DNA of 64,000 nucleotides, from NCBI GenBank assembly GCA_910584865.1, contig CAJUCE010000019.1, positions 1,140 through 65,139 on the forward strand, in the 5' to 3' direction. Positions within the stretch are counted from its first letter, which is position 1. The number at the start of each line of letters is the position of its first letter. The notes under the pieces are model-generated. The model was not told the origin of the DNA, did not search any database, and saw only the letters and a program-made list of their open reading frames with translations. The DNA comes from an uncultured Acetatifactor sp. GTDB taxonomy: Bacteria > Bacillota > Clostridia > Lachnospirales > Lachnospiraceae. A program made the translations under genes and the position numbers. Below, piece by piece: positions 25,967 through 35,931 of this stretch.

Positions 25967-27337
25967 GTGAGTTTTCTAAGCGTTTTCGTTTTTAATATGA
26001 TTTCGTGTGTGGCCGGCCTGGTCTCCGTGGTCTTCATGGGCATGGCGGTCTTAAAAGTCCTGCCCAGGGGCAGGAGAAGATACGGGCTTTGGAGGGTTGC
26101 TTCTGTGGCGGCCTGCCTTGTGATGATTACATGGAGCGCCTCCTATCTTTACAAGAAAGGCCTTCTGAGCAATTTCTTCGTGCTTGTGCTGGAAGATTAT
26201 CTGCGGCTGATCGGGTATGCGTGCTGCGTCAGCCTGCTCTTTCGGGTAAAATTCCGGAAGTGCTGGGGCATTGTCCTGTTTGAGGAATGTGTAAGAGAAT
26301 GTTCCAATGTGCTGGCTTTTATTAGTTTCACGGACAGGCCGCTTGTGCTGAGCATCCCGGAGGAGCGCAGGACATATATGTTTTTGAGCAGCGTGGTAAC
26401 GATGGCTGTATTTCTGGCGCTTCTGTTTGTAATGTATAAAATGAAAGTGGGAGACGCGTACCGCCAGTGGATGGAGCACAGGAATCTTTGGAGCCGGGGC
26501 AGGATTTGTCTGAGCGGATACCCGATTCTGTTCTATGGGATCATGGAGGTTCTCATGGGCGGCGGAGCCAGCCGCAATGTCAGCATGGGCATCACGCTGC
26601 TGATGGTGACGGCAGCCCTAGTTCTGTTCCACCATATGGGGATGGAGGAATGGCAGCGCAGGGAATTCGCCGCCCAGGAGCTGATCCTTCAGCAGCAGAA
26701 TGTCTATATAAAGACCCTGGAGGGGATGCAGGAGGAGGTGCGGCGGTTTCGGCATGATTACAGGAACATGATGTCAGGGCTGTGCCTGACGGTAAAGGAG
26801 GGGGAGCTTACGGAGGCGGGCCGCTTCCTCCAGGAGATGACGGAGGACTTCGACAGCCAGATTGGCGGGCAGATCAGGCAGATGGGGCACCTTTCCAATG
26901 TCCGCATGACAGAGGTGAAGGGGCTGCTCCTGGCAAAACTGGCTCAGATGCAGCGGGAGGGCACGGCCTGTGAGCTGGAGGTGATGCGGCCTTTCCAGAA
27001 AACCAGGTGCAGGGCCACAGACCTGTGCAGATGCTTAGGTGTCCTGATTGACAATGCCATGGAGGAGGTCAGGGGGCAGGAGGACGCCTGGGTGCACATC
27101 ATGATCAGCAGCCAGGAGGGGTACACCACCTTCCGGGTGAAGAACAGGCTGTACCACAACATTGACGTCCACAGGATCTGGCAGCAGGGCTATTCCACCA
27201 AAGGGGAGGACCGGGGGTTCGGGCTTGCCAGCTACAGACAGATTCTGGAGGGCTATGAGGACGTGCTGCCCGCCACGGCGGTGCAGGAGGGATATTTCAT
27301 CCAGGAGTTCAAGATTCAGGAGAGGAACGCAGGGTAA
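25967..27337 (+). CDS. GHKL sensor histidine kinase (AgrC-like)
   Basis: 456 residues starting at a GTG with the site GGAGGACAGGGAGG. Six or so hydrophobic segments occupy residues 1-225 (sensor), then a linker helix (EWQRREFAAQELILQQQN). The H-box RRFRHDYRNMM has the probable phosphorylated histidine near 263. The ATPase has N-box VLIDNAMEEV near 360 and the G-box YSTKGEDRGFGLASYRQI near 410-430. This is the GHKL architecture of peptide-sensing kinases such as AgrC and ComD. The LytTR regulator follows 64 bases later. No autoinducer gene is recognisable nearby, so the signal is unknown. Confidence 0.85.
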   Translation: MSFLSVFVFNMISCVAGLVSVVFMGMAVLKVLPRGRRRYGLWRVASVAACLVMITWSASYLYKKGLLSNFFVLVLEDYLRLIGYACCVSLLFRVKFRKCWGIVLFEECVRECSNVLAFISFTDRPLVLSIPEERRTYMFLSSVVTMAVFLALLFVMYKMKVGDAYRQWMEHRNLWSRGRICLSGYPILFYGIMEVLMGGGASRNVSMGITLLMVTAALVLFHHMGMEEWQRREFAAQELILQQQNVYIKTLEGMQEEVRRFRHDYRNMMSGLCLTVKEGELTEAGRFLQEMTEDFDSQIGGQIRQMGHLSNVRMTEVKGLLLAKLAQMQREGTACELEVMRPFQKTRCRATDLCRCLGVLIDNAMEEVRGQEDAWVHIMISSQEGYTTFRVKNRLYHNIDVHRIWQQGYSTKGEDRGFGLASYRQILEGYEDVLPATAVQEGYFIQEFKIQERNAG

Positions 27338-27401
27338 ATTCTCTGCCCATGTCCGGGTGTTGGGTGGGGCAGATGCGGAACTGGAATAAGGAGAGGGAAA
27401 G

Positions 27402-28136
27402 GTGCTGACTATCTATCTATGCGAGGACGAGGAGGACATCCGTCAAGTCCAGAGGGAATGTCTGGAAAAACAGATTCTGATCCAGGGGTATGACATGGAG
27501 GTGGCCCTGTGCAGCGGCCGCCCCGGGGAGATCCTGGAGGCGGTGAAGGCGGCGCCCGGGAGGGGGATATACTTCCTGGACGTGGAGCTGAAGGGGGAGG
27601 AGATGGACGGGTTCGCCCTGGGGCGGGAGATCAGGAGGCTGGATCCCAGGGGGTTCATCGTCTATGTGACGGCCTATGGGAACCTGGCTTTCGAGACCTT
27701 CCGCTATCACTTGGAGGCCCTGGACTATATCGTGAAGGAGAGCAGGGAGAAGATGGAGGAGGGGCTTTCCAGGAGCCTTTCTGTGATCACGGAACGGATG
27801 CGGGCGGAACAGGGGGAGAGCAGGGAGTTCTTCTCTGTGAAGGTGATGGATGTGGTAAAACATGTACCAATAAACGAAATCATGTTCTTCGAGGCCGCCC
27901 CGGGTACCCACAGGATCGCGCTCCACGGGCTCAACGACTGGTTCGACTTCATCGGCAGTCTGCGGGAGCTGGAGGGGCAGCTGGGAAAGCAGTTCCTGCG
28001 GGCCCACAGAGCCTATCTGGTGAACCTGGAGCAGATCGCGGAGCTGGATTTGAAGGGCAGAGAGTTACGGATGAAAAACGGAGAGAGGTGCCTGTTCGCC
28101 AGGAACATGAAGGGGGCGCTGCTGGAGCGGATGTGA
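27402..28136 (+). CDS. LytTR-family response regulator
   Basis: 244 residues from a GTG start after GGAGAGGGAAAG. The receiver domain has the acidic pocket near residues 7-10 (CEDEED), the phosphoacceptor aspartate in GIYFLDVEL near 60, and the conserved lysine in DYIVKES near 110. The C-terminal LytTR DNA-binding domain carries NEIMFFEAAPGTHRIALHG and a final FLRAHRAYLVNLEQIAELD block. It pairs with the upstream GHKL kinase. The next genes encode an ABC exporter, its probable target, as in bacteriocin- and antimicrobial-response loci. Confidence 0.9.
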   Translation: MLTIYLCEDEEDIRQVQRECLEKQILIQGYDMEVALCSGRPGEILEAVKAAPGRGIYFLDVELKGEEMDGFALGREIRRLDPRGFIVYVTAYGNLAFETFRYHLEALDYIVKESREKMEEGLSRSLSVITERMRAEQGESREFFSVKVMDVVKHVPINEIMFFEAAPGTHRIALHGLNDWFDFIGSLRELEGQLGKQFLRAHRAYLVNLEQIAELDLKGRELRMKNGERCLFARNMKGALLERM

Positions 28137-28342
28137 GATTCCGTTCAGGCAGCGCCCTTAGCCGTTTGGGCATATTTCACCACAGGGGCGGGGCAGGGTG
28201 GTATGATGCTGGTGTGCGGGGGCGTATGTAATGCAGATGGCAGGGAGCTTGTCATGCACAGACAATGCATAAGACAGAATCGTGCCTCTTCAGCACAGGA
28301 ACATCGCCCTCACATAGAAAAACAAGGAAAGAGGATAATTGT

Positions 28343-29200
28343 ATGGAACAGAATGTACTACTGTCTCTGTCACATGTCTCCAAGCGCTTCAAGACGGAGC
28401 AGGCACTGAAGGACATCAACATGACCCTGCACAGAGGGGAGATCCTGGGCTTCCTGGGACCCTCCGGGGCGGGGAAGACTACCACGATCAAGATCATCAC
28501 CGGGCAGCTCCGCCAGACCTCCGGGGAGGCCAGGCTCCTGGGCACGGACTCCGCCAACATCGATGCGTCCATCTATGAAAAGATCGGCGTGGTCTCGGAC
28601 AACAGCGGCATCTACGGGAAGATGACCGTATGGCAGAACCTGATTGTGTTTGCCAGAATATGGCAGGTGCCCAAGTCCCGGGTGGAGCAGGTGCTGGCCC
28701 AGGTAGGGCTTGCGGAGCATAAAAGCAAACCTGCCGGAAAGCTCTCCAAGGGCCAGACCCAGCGCCTGGTGTTGGCCCGTGCCGTGCTGCACAAGCCCAA
28801 AATCCTATTTCTGGATGAGCCTACCAGCGGACTGGATCCCGCCACCGCCGTGGCGATCCACCGGATGCTCCTGGAGCTGAAGGAGCAGGGCATGGCCATC
28901 TTCCTCACTACCCACAACATGGAGGAGGCCGCCAAGCTCTGCGACAGGGTGGCGCTGCTCCACGACGGAGAGATCGTGGAGTTCGGGTCTCCCCAGGAGA
29001 TCTGCCTGAAGTACAACCGCAACAAAAAGTACCATGTGCTGTTGGCAGACGACAGGGAGCTGGAACTGGCCCAAAACTCAGAGAACATCGCGAAGATCGC
29101 CGGGTGGATGGAGGGGGACCAGGTCATGCGGATCCATTCCTGCGAGCCCACCCTGGAGACGGTGTTCCTGGAGGTTACGGGGAAGGAGCTGAATGTATGA
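28343..29200 (+). CDS. ABC transporter ATP-binding protein
   Basis: 285 residues from the ATG at 28343 (site AAAGAGG), preferred to an upstream in-frame ATG at 28265 that lacks a site. Walker A GPSGAGKTTT, a signature loop KLSKGQTQRL (variant of LSGGQ), Walker B ILFLDEPTSGLD and the switch histidine in TTHNMEEAAKLC are all present. The long C-terminal tail matches drug/bacteriocin exporter ATPases of the CcmA/BcrA type. It partners with the permease gene 172 bases downstream. Likely regulated by the upstream LytTR system. Confidence 0.9.
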   Translation: MEQNVLLSLSHVSKRFKTEQALKDINMTLHRGEILGFLGPSGAGKTTTIKIITGQLRQTSGEARLLGTDSANIDASIYEKIGVVSDNSGIYGKMTVWQNLIVFARIWQVPKSRVEQVLAQVGLAEHKSKPAGKLSKGQTQRLVLARAVLHKPKILFLDEPTSGLDPATAVAIHRMLLELKEQGMAIFLTTHNMEEAAKLCDRVALLHDGEIVEFGSPQEICLKYNRNKKYHVLLADDRELELAQNSENIAKIAGWMEGDQVMRIHSCEPTLETVFLEVTGKELNV

Positions 29201-29372
29201 TTTTGTGGATTTGAATCCAAAAGAGGGTTTCGTTATAAGGATTATAAACTTAAATTCAGGAAAAAGCGTTTGGAAAAGCGTTTATGGATAGGAAAGATTT
29301 GAATGAAAGCTCGCAAACAAATATATGAATTTAAATAAACGGAAAAACGAATCGAAAGGAGTTTGTTGATTT

Positions 29373-30176
29373 ATGAAAAGTATGAATGAAAGTCTGCAGC
29401 CCATTGGAATGAGCAGATATGGCAGTGCAGAGAGGGGCGCAGGCCTGCGCAAACTGGCGGCGGTGACCCAGATCAAATGGCTGTCCATCAGTCGGAACGC
29501 CATGATCATGATAGGGCCGGTGCTGGTCATAGGGATGGTGTATGCGTGCAAGATCCTCTATGGAATCAATTCGGAGAGCGATTTTGTGCCGTTCCTCACA
29601 GGAACACTCCTGAATATCGGAATTACCATGAATATCTGCGCGGAGGGCTTCATCATGGTTGGCACGTCCATCGCGGAGGAGAAGGAGAACCACACACTGC
29701 GGGCCCTGATGACATCCTCTATTACAGGAGTGCAGTATTTCATCGGCAGCATCCTGATCCCCTTCGTGATGCTGATGGCAGTGAATTACATCGTGCTGTT
29801 CATCAGCGGAATCTCCCTGGACATCGTGCCCTGGGTTCCCTTTTTCCTGGTGAGCATGGTGGTCTCCCTGACCAGCTGTGTGCTGGGGATGATCGTGGGG
29901 ATCTGCGCCAAGAACCAGATGAACGCCAACCTGATCTCCTATCCCTTCCTAATGGTGTTCATGATGGTGCCGGTATTCGGGAACCTGTCCGAGGGACTCC
30001 ACAAGATTTCTGCATTCCTGTTCACCGGGGTCATGACAGGCATGACGGAACGGCTGGCAGCCGGGGAGAAGTATGTGATGTCGCCGCTGGACATGGCGGT
30101 GCTGTTCGGGGAGCTGGCGGTAAGTGTTTTGGTGTTCTTGATGCTTTATAAACGGAATGGGTATGAAAAAGATTAG
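29373..30176 (+). CDS. ABC-2 type permease
   Basis: A 267-residue membrane protein with six hydrophobic segments and the ABC-2 coupling region IAEEKENHTLRALMTSSITG between segments 2 and 3. It lacks substrate-binding parts, so with the preceding ATPase it forms an exporter (peptides, drugs or lipids). It starts after GAAAGGAG. The N-terminal 35 residues are soluble and start with MKSMNESLQPIGMSRYGS. The 172-base gap before it is AT-rich and non-coding. Confidence 0.85.
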   Translation: MKSMNESLQPIGMSRYGSAERGAGLRKLAAVTQIKWLSISRNAMIMIGPVLVIGMVYACKILYGINSESDFVPFLTGTLLNIGITMNICAEGFIMVGTSIAEEKENHTLRALMTSSITGVQYFIGSILIPFVMLMAVNYIVLFISGISLDIVPWVPFFLVSMVVSLTSCVLGMIVGICAKNQMNANLISYPFLMVFMMVPVFGNLSEGLHKISAFLFTGVMTGMTERLAAGEKYVMSPLDMAVLFGELAVSVLVFLMLYKRNGYEKD

Positions 30177-30272
30177 CATCGATGAATTGTGCCAGATAAA
30201 AAGCTATATGTAAAGCAAGGGGGCTATTCCCCCTTGGTACGGAAAGCTGTCTTTATGGACGGAGGTGAAATG

Positions 30273-30600
30273 CTATGCAGCTCTATTATGGAGTGCCTGA
30301 AGAAATCGAGTACCACCCAGGACAAACTTGTTCTTCAGAATACCTGCCGCCAGCGTCGGCGCTGCATAGCTCTTCCCAATGAGCGAGGGAGGACAGCCCT
30401 CATCCTTTCTGAAGCAGGGATTCTCTGTCTGTTTACACTTTGGGCATTTATAGGTAGTGGCGATATATTCCGTCACTTCGTATTTAGCAGGCTCGGACTC
30501 TAGTACTACCTTGCGGGAATTCCAGTCTTGCCGCGTTTTCCGCATGCCTGTAACCGGGCCGAAATTCTTTCATAGTCTTGTCTGATTCGGTTCTTGTCTG
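30273..30600 (-). pseudogene. IS66-family transposase relic
   Basis: On the minus strand the frame encodes the IS66 TnpC segment with its zinc ribbon: EPAKYEVTEYIATTYKCPKC followed by PPSLIGKSYAAPTLAAGIL. The fragment is about 90 codons of a usual 500, lacks both the DDE catalytic part and the other IS66 genes, and runs into unrelated DNA on both sides. It separates the exporter genes from the corrinoid operon. Confidence 0.8.
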
Positions 30601-30604
30601 CCTG

Positions 30605-32161
30605 TCATTCTTCAAACATCATGTGTTCCATATAAAAATCCTGGAACGCCTCGTTCCCGCCCAGATTGACCGTTTCCGCCCCCGCTGCCAGTGCGGAGGC
30701 CTCTTTTTCACAGGCGCTGTCATTAAGGATGCGTTCTGCTCCCGCCAGTGCCGCATTTCCGCAGATTCGGATCTTCTGCCTGTCTATTTTGGGGAGGAGG
30801 CCGATCCGCTGTGCGCTTTCTACGGACATATAAGAGCCGAAACCACCGGCCACATAGAGGCAGTCAAGGTCTTCGCTGTTTAAGCCGGCCTGCAGCAATA
30901 TGGTTTCCATTCCGGCCCGTACGGCACCTTTGGCAAGTTGGATCTGCCTGATATCCCAGGCGGAAAGCCCCACATTTCCTGTAAAGAACACATCCTCCTC
31001 CAGATATCCGGTCTCATCCAGAAGGCCGATTTCCAGGAGCCCTGCCACGCCGTCGATTACGCCGCTGCCGCAGATTCCCGCTGCGTTTTCTTCCCCGAGG
31101 ACATGTACCTTCCACTTCCCGTCTGCCCATTTTACGCGGTCCACGGCGCCGTCTGTCCCGCGCATTCCGCAGGAAAGCCCGGCGCCCTCGAAGGCCGGTC
31201 CGGCAGCCGTGGCACAGCAGATCATGCGGTCCTTCCGAAACAGGACAATTTCCCCGTTGGTTCCCACGTCCGCCATCATTGTGCCATGCTCCGTGCCCCG
31301 GATTCCCGTACCCAGAAGTGCCGTGGTGATATCGGCCCCCACAAAGGCGGAAATGCAGCGGGGGAGATAGACTTTCGCCTTTTTGCAGCCAAGTCCCAGA
31401 TCTTCTCCGGATGTCCATATGCCGAACAGCTCGTCCGCCTCAAAGGGGGCATGGGACAGGCATTCGGGATTCCTGCCCGAGAGAAAATACAACATCGCGG
31501 TGTTGCCTGTAATTACCACGGTCTCAATCTCTTCCATCCGTTCCCCGGCGCGTTCTGTCAGGGATTCCAGAAGCTGCGAGACGGCGCCTCTTACTAGGTC
31601 CGCAAGTTTTTGGGCCTGGCCTTCCAGAGAGGCGTCGATCCGGCTGATCACATCCGCGCCCAATACGGATTGGGGATTCCATGCCCCCTTGGTTCCGACC
31701 GGAAGTCCCTCCCGATGCAGAGAAGCCGCGACGGTGGTGGTTCCGATGTCCACCGCGGCCCCAAGGCGGCGGTAGAGCCGGGAAGCAGAGTTTGTTCCGG
31801 GGTGAGTGAAAGCGGCTTGTCCGGTGTCAGCATTGCTGTCCGCGCTGAGGCAGATGGTTTCGTCGCTGTCGTTCCGGTTCCGGAGCGCCCGGATACTGCC
31901 CTCCGGTACGGTCTCCAAAAAGCAGGCCAGGCGTATGCCCTGCTTTATCCGTTCTTCTCCCAGAAGGCGCGTCTCTGTATCTGAGGGCGCCGGGAAAGGG
32001 CCTTCGGCGTAGACCATGCACTTTCCGCAGGCGTGTCTGCCGCCGCAGGGCATATCCACGCCGTGACTGCCGCTTAGAAGTCCGCTCACTTTCATGCCGG
32101 GCTCCACGGAAATTACTTCTCCGTTTATAAAAAAACGAATTTTTGGTTCTTCTCTATTCAT
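30605..32161 (-). CDS. Corrinoid activation protein (RamA-like ASKHA ATPase)
   Basis: 518 residues from the ATG at 32161 (site AGAGGGG), preferred to an ATG 27 bases upstream inside the preceding gene. The N-terminal 2Fe-2S ferredoxin domain has cysteines in DMPCGGRHACGKC and one more near 80. Then comes the ASKHA ATPase part with phosphate motifs AVDIGTTTVAASL and MADVGTNGEIVL and the Gly-rich YVAGGFGSYM. Such proteins use ATP and an electron donor to reduce inactive Co(II) corrinoid protein back to Co(I). It overlaps the methyltransferase gene by 8 bases and completes the methyl-transfer operon. Confidence 0.85.
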   Translation of the reverse strand: MNREEPKIRFFINGEVISVEPGMKVSGLLSGSHGVDMPCGGRHACGKCMVYAEGPFPAPSDTETRLLGEERIKQGIRLACFLETVPEGSIRALRNRNDSDETICLSADSNADTGQAAFTHPGTNSASRLYRRLGAAVDIGTTTVAASLHREGLPVGTKGAWNPQSVLGADVISRIDASLEGQAQKLADLVRGAVSQLLESLTERAGERMEEIETVVITGNTAMLYFLSGRNPECLSHAPFEADELFGIWTSGEDLGLGCKKAKVYLPRCISAFVGADITTALLGTGIRGTEHGTMMADVGTNGEIVLFRKDRMICCATAAGPAFEGAGLSCGMRGTDGAVDRVKWADGKWKVHVLGEENAAGICGSGVIDGVAGLLEIGLLDETGYLEEDVFFTGNVGLSAWDIRQIQLAKGAVRAGMETILLQAGLNSEDLDCLYVAGGFGSYMSVESAQRIGLLPKIDRQKIRICGNAALAGAERILNDSACEKEASALAAGAETVNLGGNEAFQDFYMEHMMFEE

Positions 32162-33197
32162 ATTTATACCCCTCTGCGTGCTTTTCATTCATTTCGTAAA
32201 AGTCTTTCACTGCACCGAAGAATGCGCGGACATTTTCCCATCTGGACATGGGCGGGATGTCGCAGCCGGAGGAAATGACGAAATTATCATATCTGCAGCA
32301 TCTCTCCATCAGCGCAAGGGTCTCCTTCCGGATGGACTCCGGCGTGCCGTTTCTGAACTGCCCCGCGGGATCGATATTTCCCATCACAAGCTTATCCTTG
32401 GGCATCTTTTGGAGCATTTCCTCCATATCCACCGCGTTGCCGAAATGGAAGGCGGCAGCTCCAGTGGCGGCGATGGAAGCCGTCATCATCGCCGTGCCGT
32501 TGCCGCAGTTGTGGTATATGACCGCAAATGAATCGTCCTGCACTGATTCCACGATCTCACGGGTATAAGGCTCGGAAAATTCCTCTTCCAGGGTGGGAGA
32601 GAGCACTCCTGCCAGCGGCTCTGCGATGACGACACCGTTGGCACCGCACTCTTTGTAAGCCTTGCAGTAGTCAATTAAAAACCGTGTGGCTTTTCTTAAC
32701 ACTGTGTGAACCATATCCGGCTCTTCGTAGCACAGAATCATGATTTCCGTTACATCCATCAGGCGTCCCGCCAGAGAGTAGGGGCCGATGACGCCGGCAA
32801 ATACCGGACGGTCCGTAATCTCCTCCGCGGCCTGTCTGATGGCGTCGAGATAGATCCCGGTGCGCCCGCTTCCCACCGGCGGAACGATAAGGGCCTCGGC
32901 TTCTTCCTCTGTAGACACCACGCTTTGGACTACGGTAGGTACTTCATCCTCGGAAAAACGGATCTTCGCGCCGAAGCATTCCGCTTCCACGGACAGGTCC
33001 ATCAGGCTGACGGAGGCTGCGCTGTCCGTTTGCTGCGCCACAAGCTTCATGCCCCTGGCCTGGAGGCCAGCATCGCCGATCAGGTCTTTTACACTGATTC
33101 CCATTAACTGGACTGCGGGAAAGGACAGAATGGGGAACGCCTTTTTCACGGGCGCAGCCTGCCATTCTTTCAGCCACTTTTTCATATCTCTTTTCAT
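32154..33197 (-). CDS. UroD-family corrinoid methyltransferase (second)
   Basis: 347-residue TIM-barrel protein of the uroporphyrinogen-decarboxylase-like superfamily that includes MtaA/MtbA-type methyltransferases. The Zn-binding His-x-Cys is in VIYHNCGNG near residue 240, with the third ligand Cys in VISSGCDIPP near 318. It shares no close identity with the other UroD-like protein at 34610-35689, as is usual when one loads and one unloads the methyl group. Substrate or acceptor not evident. The start follows a weak site. Confidence 0.75.
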   Translation of the reverse strand: MKRDMKKWLKEWQAAPVKKAFPILSFPAVQLMGISVKDLIGDAGLQARGMKLVAQQTDSAASVSLMDLSVEAECFGAKIRFSEDEVPTVVQSVVSTEEEAEALIVPPVGSGRTGIYLDAIRQAAEEITDRPVFAGVIGPYSLAGRLMDVTEIMILCYEEPDMVHTVLRKATRFLIDYCKAYKECGANGVVIAEPLAGVLSPTLEEEFSEPYTREIVESVQDDSFAVIYHNCGNGTAMMTASIAATGAAAFHFGNAVDMEEMLQKMPKDKLVMGNIDPAGQFRNGTPESIRKETLALMERCCRYDNFVISSGCDIPPMSRWENVRAFFGAVKDFYEMNEKHAEGYKYE

Positions 33198-33284
33198 TAT
33201 TTATCTCATTTCTGCACAGCTTTTTGTGTATGGAAGAGTTTGCGGATGCCGTGCAGACGCAAACTCCGCCTCTTGCACGCTGCT

Positions 33285-33863
33285 TCAAAACAGCGCCGCC
33301 CCGAAATAAGTCACCGTGTTTTCACCGTTGATATAGCGCATACCGCACTGTGCGGCCAGTTTGGACACATTGATGCCGTAGGATTCCAGCGAGGCCAATG
33401 CCTTGTGGGGGAAACGGCAGGGTTCGCCTGTTTTTTTCCCGCATACCGGGCATAGCCGGCAGCCGCCGGCGCCCAGATGAAGGGCCTTTTGACCGTATTT
33501 GCCAAACAGAGCCCGGACATTCTGCACCAGGTCGTTGTGGAACTGTCCGGCACCCATCATGCCCTCGAAATCATAGCTGTCCTCTAAAAGTCCGATTGTC
33601 TGATAGACAATGGCATGGGAATAGGTCTTTGCTTCGCGGATCAGGCCGTCTATCTCCCCCACGTCCGGCGGGCACATATAGTTTTTTCCGTAATTGCCGC
33701 AGGCATTGGAAGCGCACATGTCGCGGAAGGCTGTGTCAAAGGATATGTTTTCCACGCTGATTACAGCAACGGCCTTTGCCCCCAGGCGCAGAATTTCTTC
33801 CTTTAGGACTTCCGGTTCAGGAGTGATATTCTCCCAGGCTTCCGGCATTGTATCCGTTCCCAT
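33285..33863 (-). CDS. DUF2284 Cys-rich metal-binding protein
   Basis: 192 residues with many conserved cysteines: MCASNACGNYGKNYMCPP near 55-72 and GGCRLCPVCGKKTGEPCRFP near 130-150, the DUF2284 arrangement expected to bind iron-sulfur or zinc. Such proteins recur beside corrinoid methyltransferases and may help in reactivation or metal delivery; no biochemical role is established. The gene lies one base after the corrinoid-protein stop, so the two are co-translated. Confidence 0.75.
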   Translation of the reverse strand: MGTDTMPEAWENITPEPEVLKEEILRLGAKAVAVISVENISFDTAFRDMCASNACGNYGKNYMCPPDVGEIDGLIREAKTYSHAIVYQTIGLLEDSYDFEGMMGAGQFHNDLVQNVRALFGKYGQKALHLGAGGCRLCPVCGKKTGEPCRFPHKALASLESYGINVSKLAAQCGMRYINGENTVTYFGAALF

Positions 33864-33864
33864 T

Positions 33865-34506
33865 TTACGCTGTTGCGCGGCAGAACGCTACGGCGGTATC
33901 GGCAGCGCTGGCCGCATCCGGGGTGTATTTATCCGCGCCGATCTGCCGGCAGAAGGCTTCCGTTACAGGCGCACCGCCGATCATGATCTTCACCTTATCG
34001 CGGATACCTGCCTTTTCCGCTTCTTTTACCACCGCCTCCATCACCGGCATGGTAGTGGTCAGCAGTGCGGAACAGCAGATGATCTGGCAGTTCTGGTCAA
34101 TTGCGGTTTTTACATAGGTTTCCGGATCCACATCTGTTCCCAGATCCACAACCTCCAGTCCCTTGCCCTCCATCATCATCTTTACCAGGTTTTTACCGAT
34201 GTCATGGAGATCGCCTTTTACCGTGCCGATGCACACCTTGCCTATGGCTTCCACGCCGCCTTCGGCAAGGAGGGGCTTTAAAAGGCCGGAGCCCATGTTC
34301 ATGGCCCGTGCGGCAACCAGGACTTCCGGCACGAAGACCTCGTTCTTTTTGAATTTTTCTCCCACCACATCCATTCCTGCTAACAGCCCCTGCTCCAGAA
34401 TTTCCTGTGCGGGGATGCCCTCATCGATTGCCTGCTGAACCAGTTCTTTTACAATCTTTGCCTTTCCTCTCTGTAGATTCTCGGAAATATCGTTTAAAAT
34501 GCTCAT
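33865..34506 (-). CDS. Methyltransferase cognate corrinoid protein
   Basis: 213 residues in the B12-binding order of MtaC/MtbC/MttC. The N-terminal helical cap (1-85) is followed by a Rossmann cobalamin domain. The signature VKGDLHDIGKNLV gives the axial histidine near residue 119, with CSALLTTTMP and KIMIGGAPVTEAF at the base. It carries the methyl group between the two UroD-like enzymes. It is the second gene of the operon, 103 bases after the first methyltransferase. Confidence 0.9.
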   Translation of the reverse strand: MSILNDISENLQRGKAKIVKELVQQAIDEGIPAQEILEQGLLAGMDVVGEKFKKNEVFVPEVLVAARAMNMGSGLLKPLLAEGGVEAIGKVCIGTVKGDLHDIGKNLVKMMMEGKGLEVVDLGTDVDPETYVKTAIDQNCQIICCSALLTTTMPVMEAVVKEAEKAGIRDKVKIMIGGAPVTEAFCRQIGADKYTPDAASAADTAVAFCRATA

Positions 34507-34609
34507 GTTTTTCCTCCGGGTTAATAATTTCTTTACTTTTTCTATATACAGTCAGAACTTTCTGCCAGGAGTCCCGTGACGGTGCCGGAGCAGCCAGTGC
34601 ACTTCTCTC

Positions 34610-35689
34610 TCAGGACGGGGACTCCGTATAATCCCTGCAGGCCTCAATGTAAGCCCGGATGTTTTCCCAGGGCACTTCCGGCTCCAGGAGATGGGTGGGA
34701 GAGACTAAAAGCCCGCCCTTTTTGCCTGCGATGTCCAGGTTTTTAAATACTTCTGCCCGGACTTCTTCCGGAGTTCCGAAGGGCATAGTGGTCTGGGTTC
34801 CTATGGTTCCGTGGAAGGAAATCCTGTCGCCGTACTTGGCATGGATTTCTGCGAAGTCCATACATTCCGGCTGCACGGGGTTCAGCACGTCGATGCCAAC
34901 CTCGATCAGGTCCTCGATAAAAGGCTCCACGAAGCCACAGGAGTGGTAGAAAATAATCACATCCGGGTTGATCGCCCTGGCCGCGTCCACCACCCTTTTC
35001 AGGCGGGGCTTGAGCCATGTCTGGTAGAGTTCCTTGCTCATCATGATGGTGTGCTGCATTCCGATGTCGTCTCCGAAATAAAGTACTTCCGCACCTGTTT
35101 TTACGAAATATTCCGCCCGATGAATAGCCAGTTCCGTCACTTCGTTCAATACGAATTCCGCCATTTCATCTTCGGACATCATGTCCATCATCAGTACTTC
35201 CATGCCCCGCATGTACCAGGCGGTTTCCCAGATGGTGCACTGCATGCTGCCGCAGATTACCCTGTCCTGGGCTTTCAGGGCATTGTTGCGGGCAAGCTGT
35301 CTGGCCACATCCTCCTCATCCCAGACAAATTCCGGGAAGGGATAGGCTTCCAGCTCCTCAAGGGTCTTTATTTTTTCCAGCGGATGGAGCATGTGGGTCA
35401 TGTGCATGGCCGCCGCACTGCCGGGTTCGTTTGCCACGCCGTAGATATCGATGGTGGTTCCCTCTTTCAGGATACCGTAATATTTGCGGAATTTCTCCGT
35501 GTCGCTGTCTTTCACCGGAATTCCGGCTGCATAGGCTATGGGGCAGGGCGTAAATCCGATCTCCCGGTACAGATCCTCTACCTTCCGGCCGCATGTCTCC
35601 TGCAGATACGGACAAAAATCGTACAGCACGGGAATCCGTTCATATCCCGTTCTTTTGATCAGTGAAAAGAAGTTCTCGCGTTCTGTCAT
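34610..35689 (-). CDS. UroD-family corrinoid methyltransferase (first)
   Basis: 359 residues, UroD-like barrel. A His-x-Cys pair (FYHSCGF near 250) could bind Zn, and SFHGTIGTQTTMPFG precedes the C-terminal helix. Length and order fit O- or N-methyl-group handling in anaerobic demethylation. First gene of the minus-strand operon, divergent from the AraC regulator with 242 bases between. With the corrinoid protein, the second methyltransferase and the activator it makes a complete methyl-transfer set, perhaps for methoxylated plant aromatics or betaine-like compounds; the substrate cannot be told from sequence. Confidence 0.8.
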   Translation of the reverse strand: MTERENFFSLIKRTGYERIPVLYDFCPYLQETCGRKVEDLYREIGFTPCPIAYAAGIPVKDSDTEKFRKYYGILKEGTTIDIYGVANEPGSAAAMHMTHMLHPLEKIKTLEELEAYPFPEFVWDEEDVARQLARNNALKAQDRVICGSMQCTIWETAWYMRGMEVLMMDMMSEDEMAEFVLNEVTELAIHRAEYFVKTGAEVLYFGDDIGMQHTIMMSKELYQTWLKPRLKRVVDAARAINPDVIIFYHSCGFVEPFIEDLIEVGIDVLNPVQPECMDFAEIHAKYGDRISFHGTIGTQTTMPFGTPEEVRAEVFKNLDIAGKKGGLLVSPTHLLEPEVPWENIRAYIEACRDYTESPS

Positions 35690-35931
35690 TTTTCCTCTCT
35701 TTCTGCTGCGCAGGCGCTGTTTTATTCTTTACCGTAGCCTCCGATCACAGCGCTATAATTCTATTCTTGTCTGTTTTGGTTTTGAAACAGGCTTGTGCTT
35801 CTGCATGGTTTTATGATATACTCAAAATATCGGAAGCGGAATGGTTGTTATGGGAATTCTCATATGTCAAATTTGGGATGTGGAATACGGGACTTGATAA
35901 TGAGATATGGTATATGGAACGGGAGGAGGGT

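Noticed and set aside
25967..28136. Complete agr quorum-sensing locus
   Set aside because: Kinase and regulator are present but no AgrB-type peptidase or AgrD-type peptide gene could be recognised.
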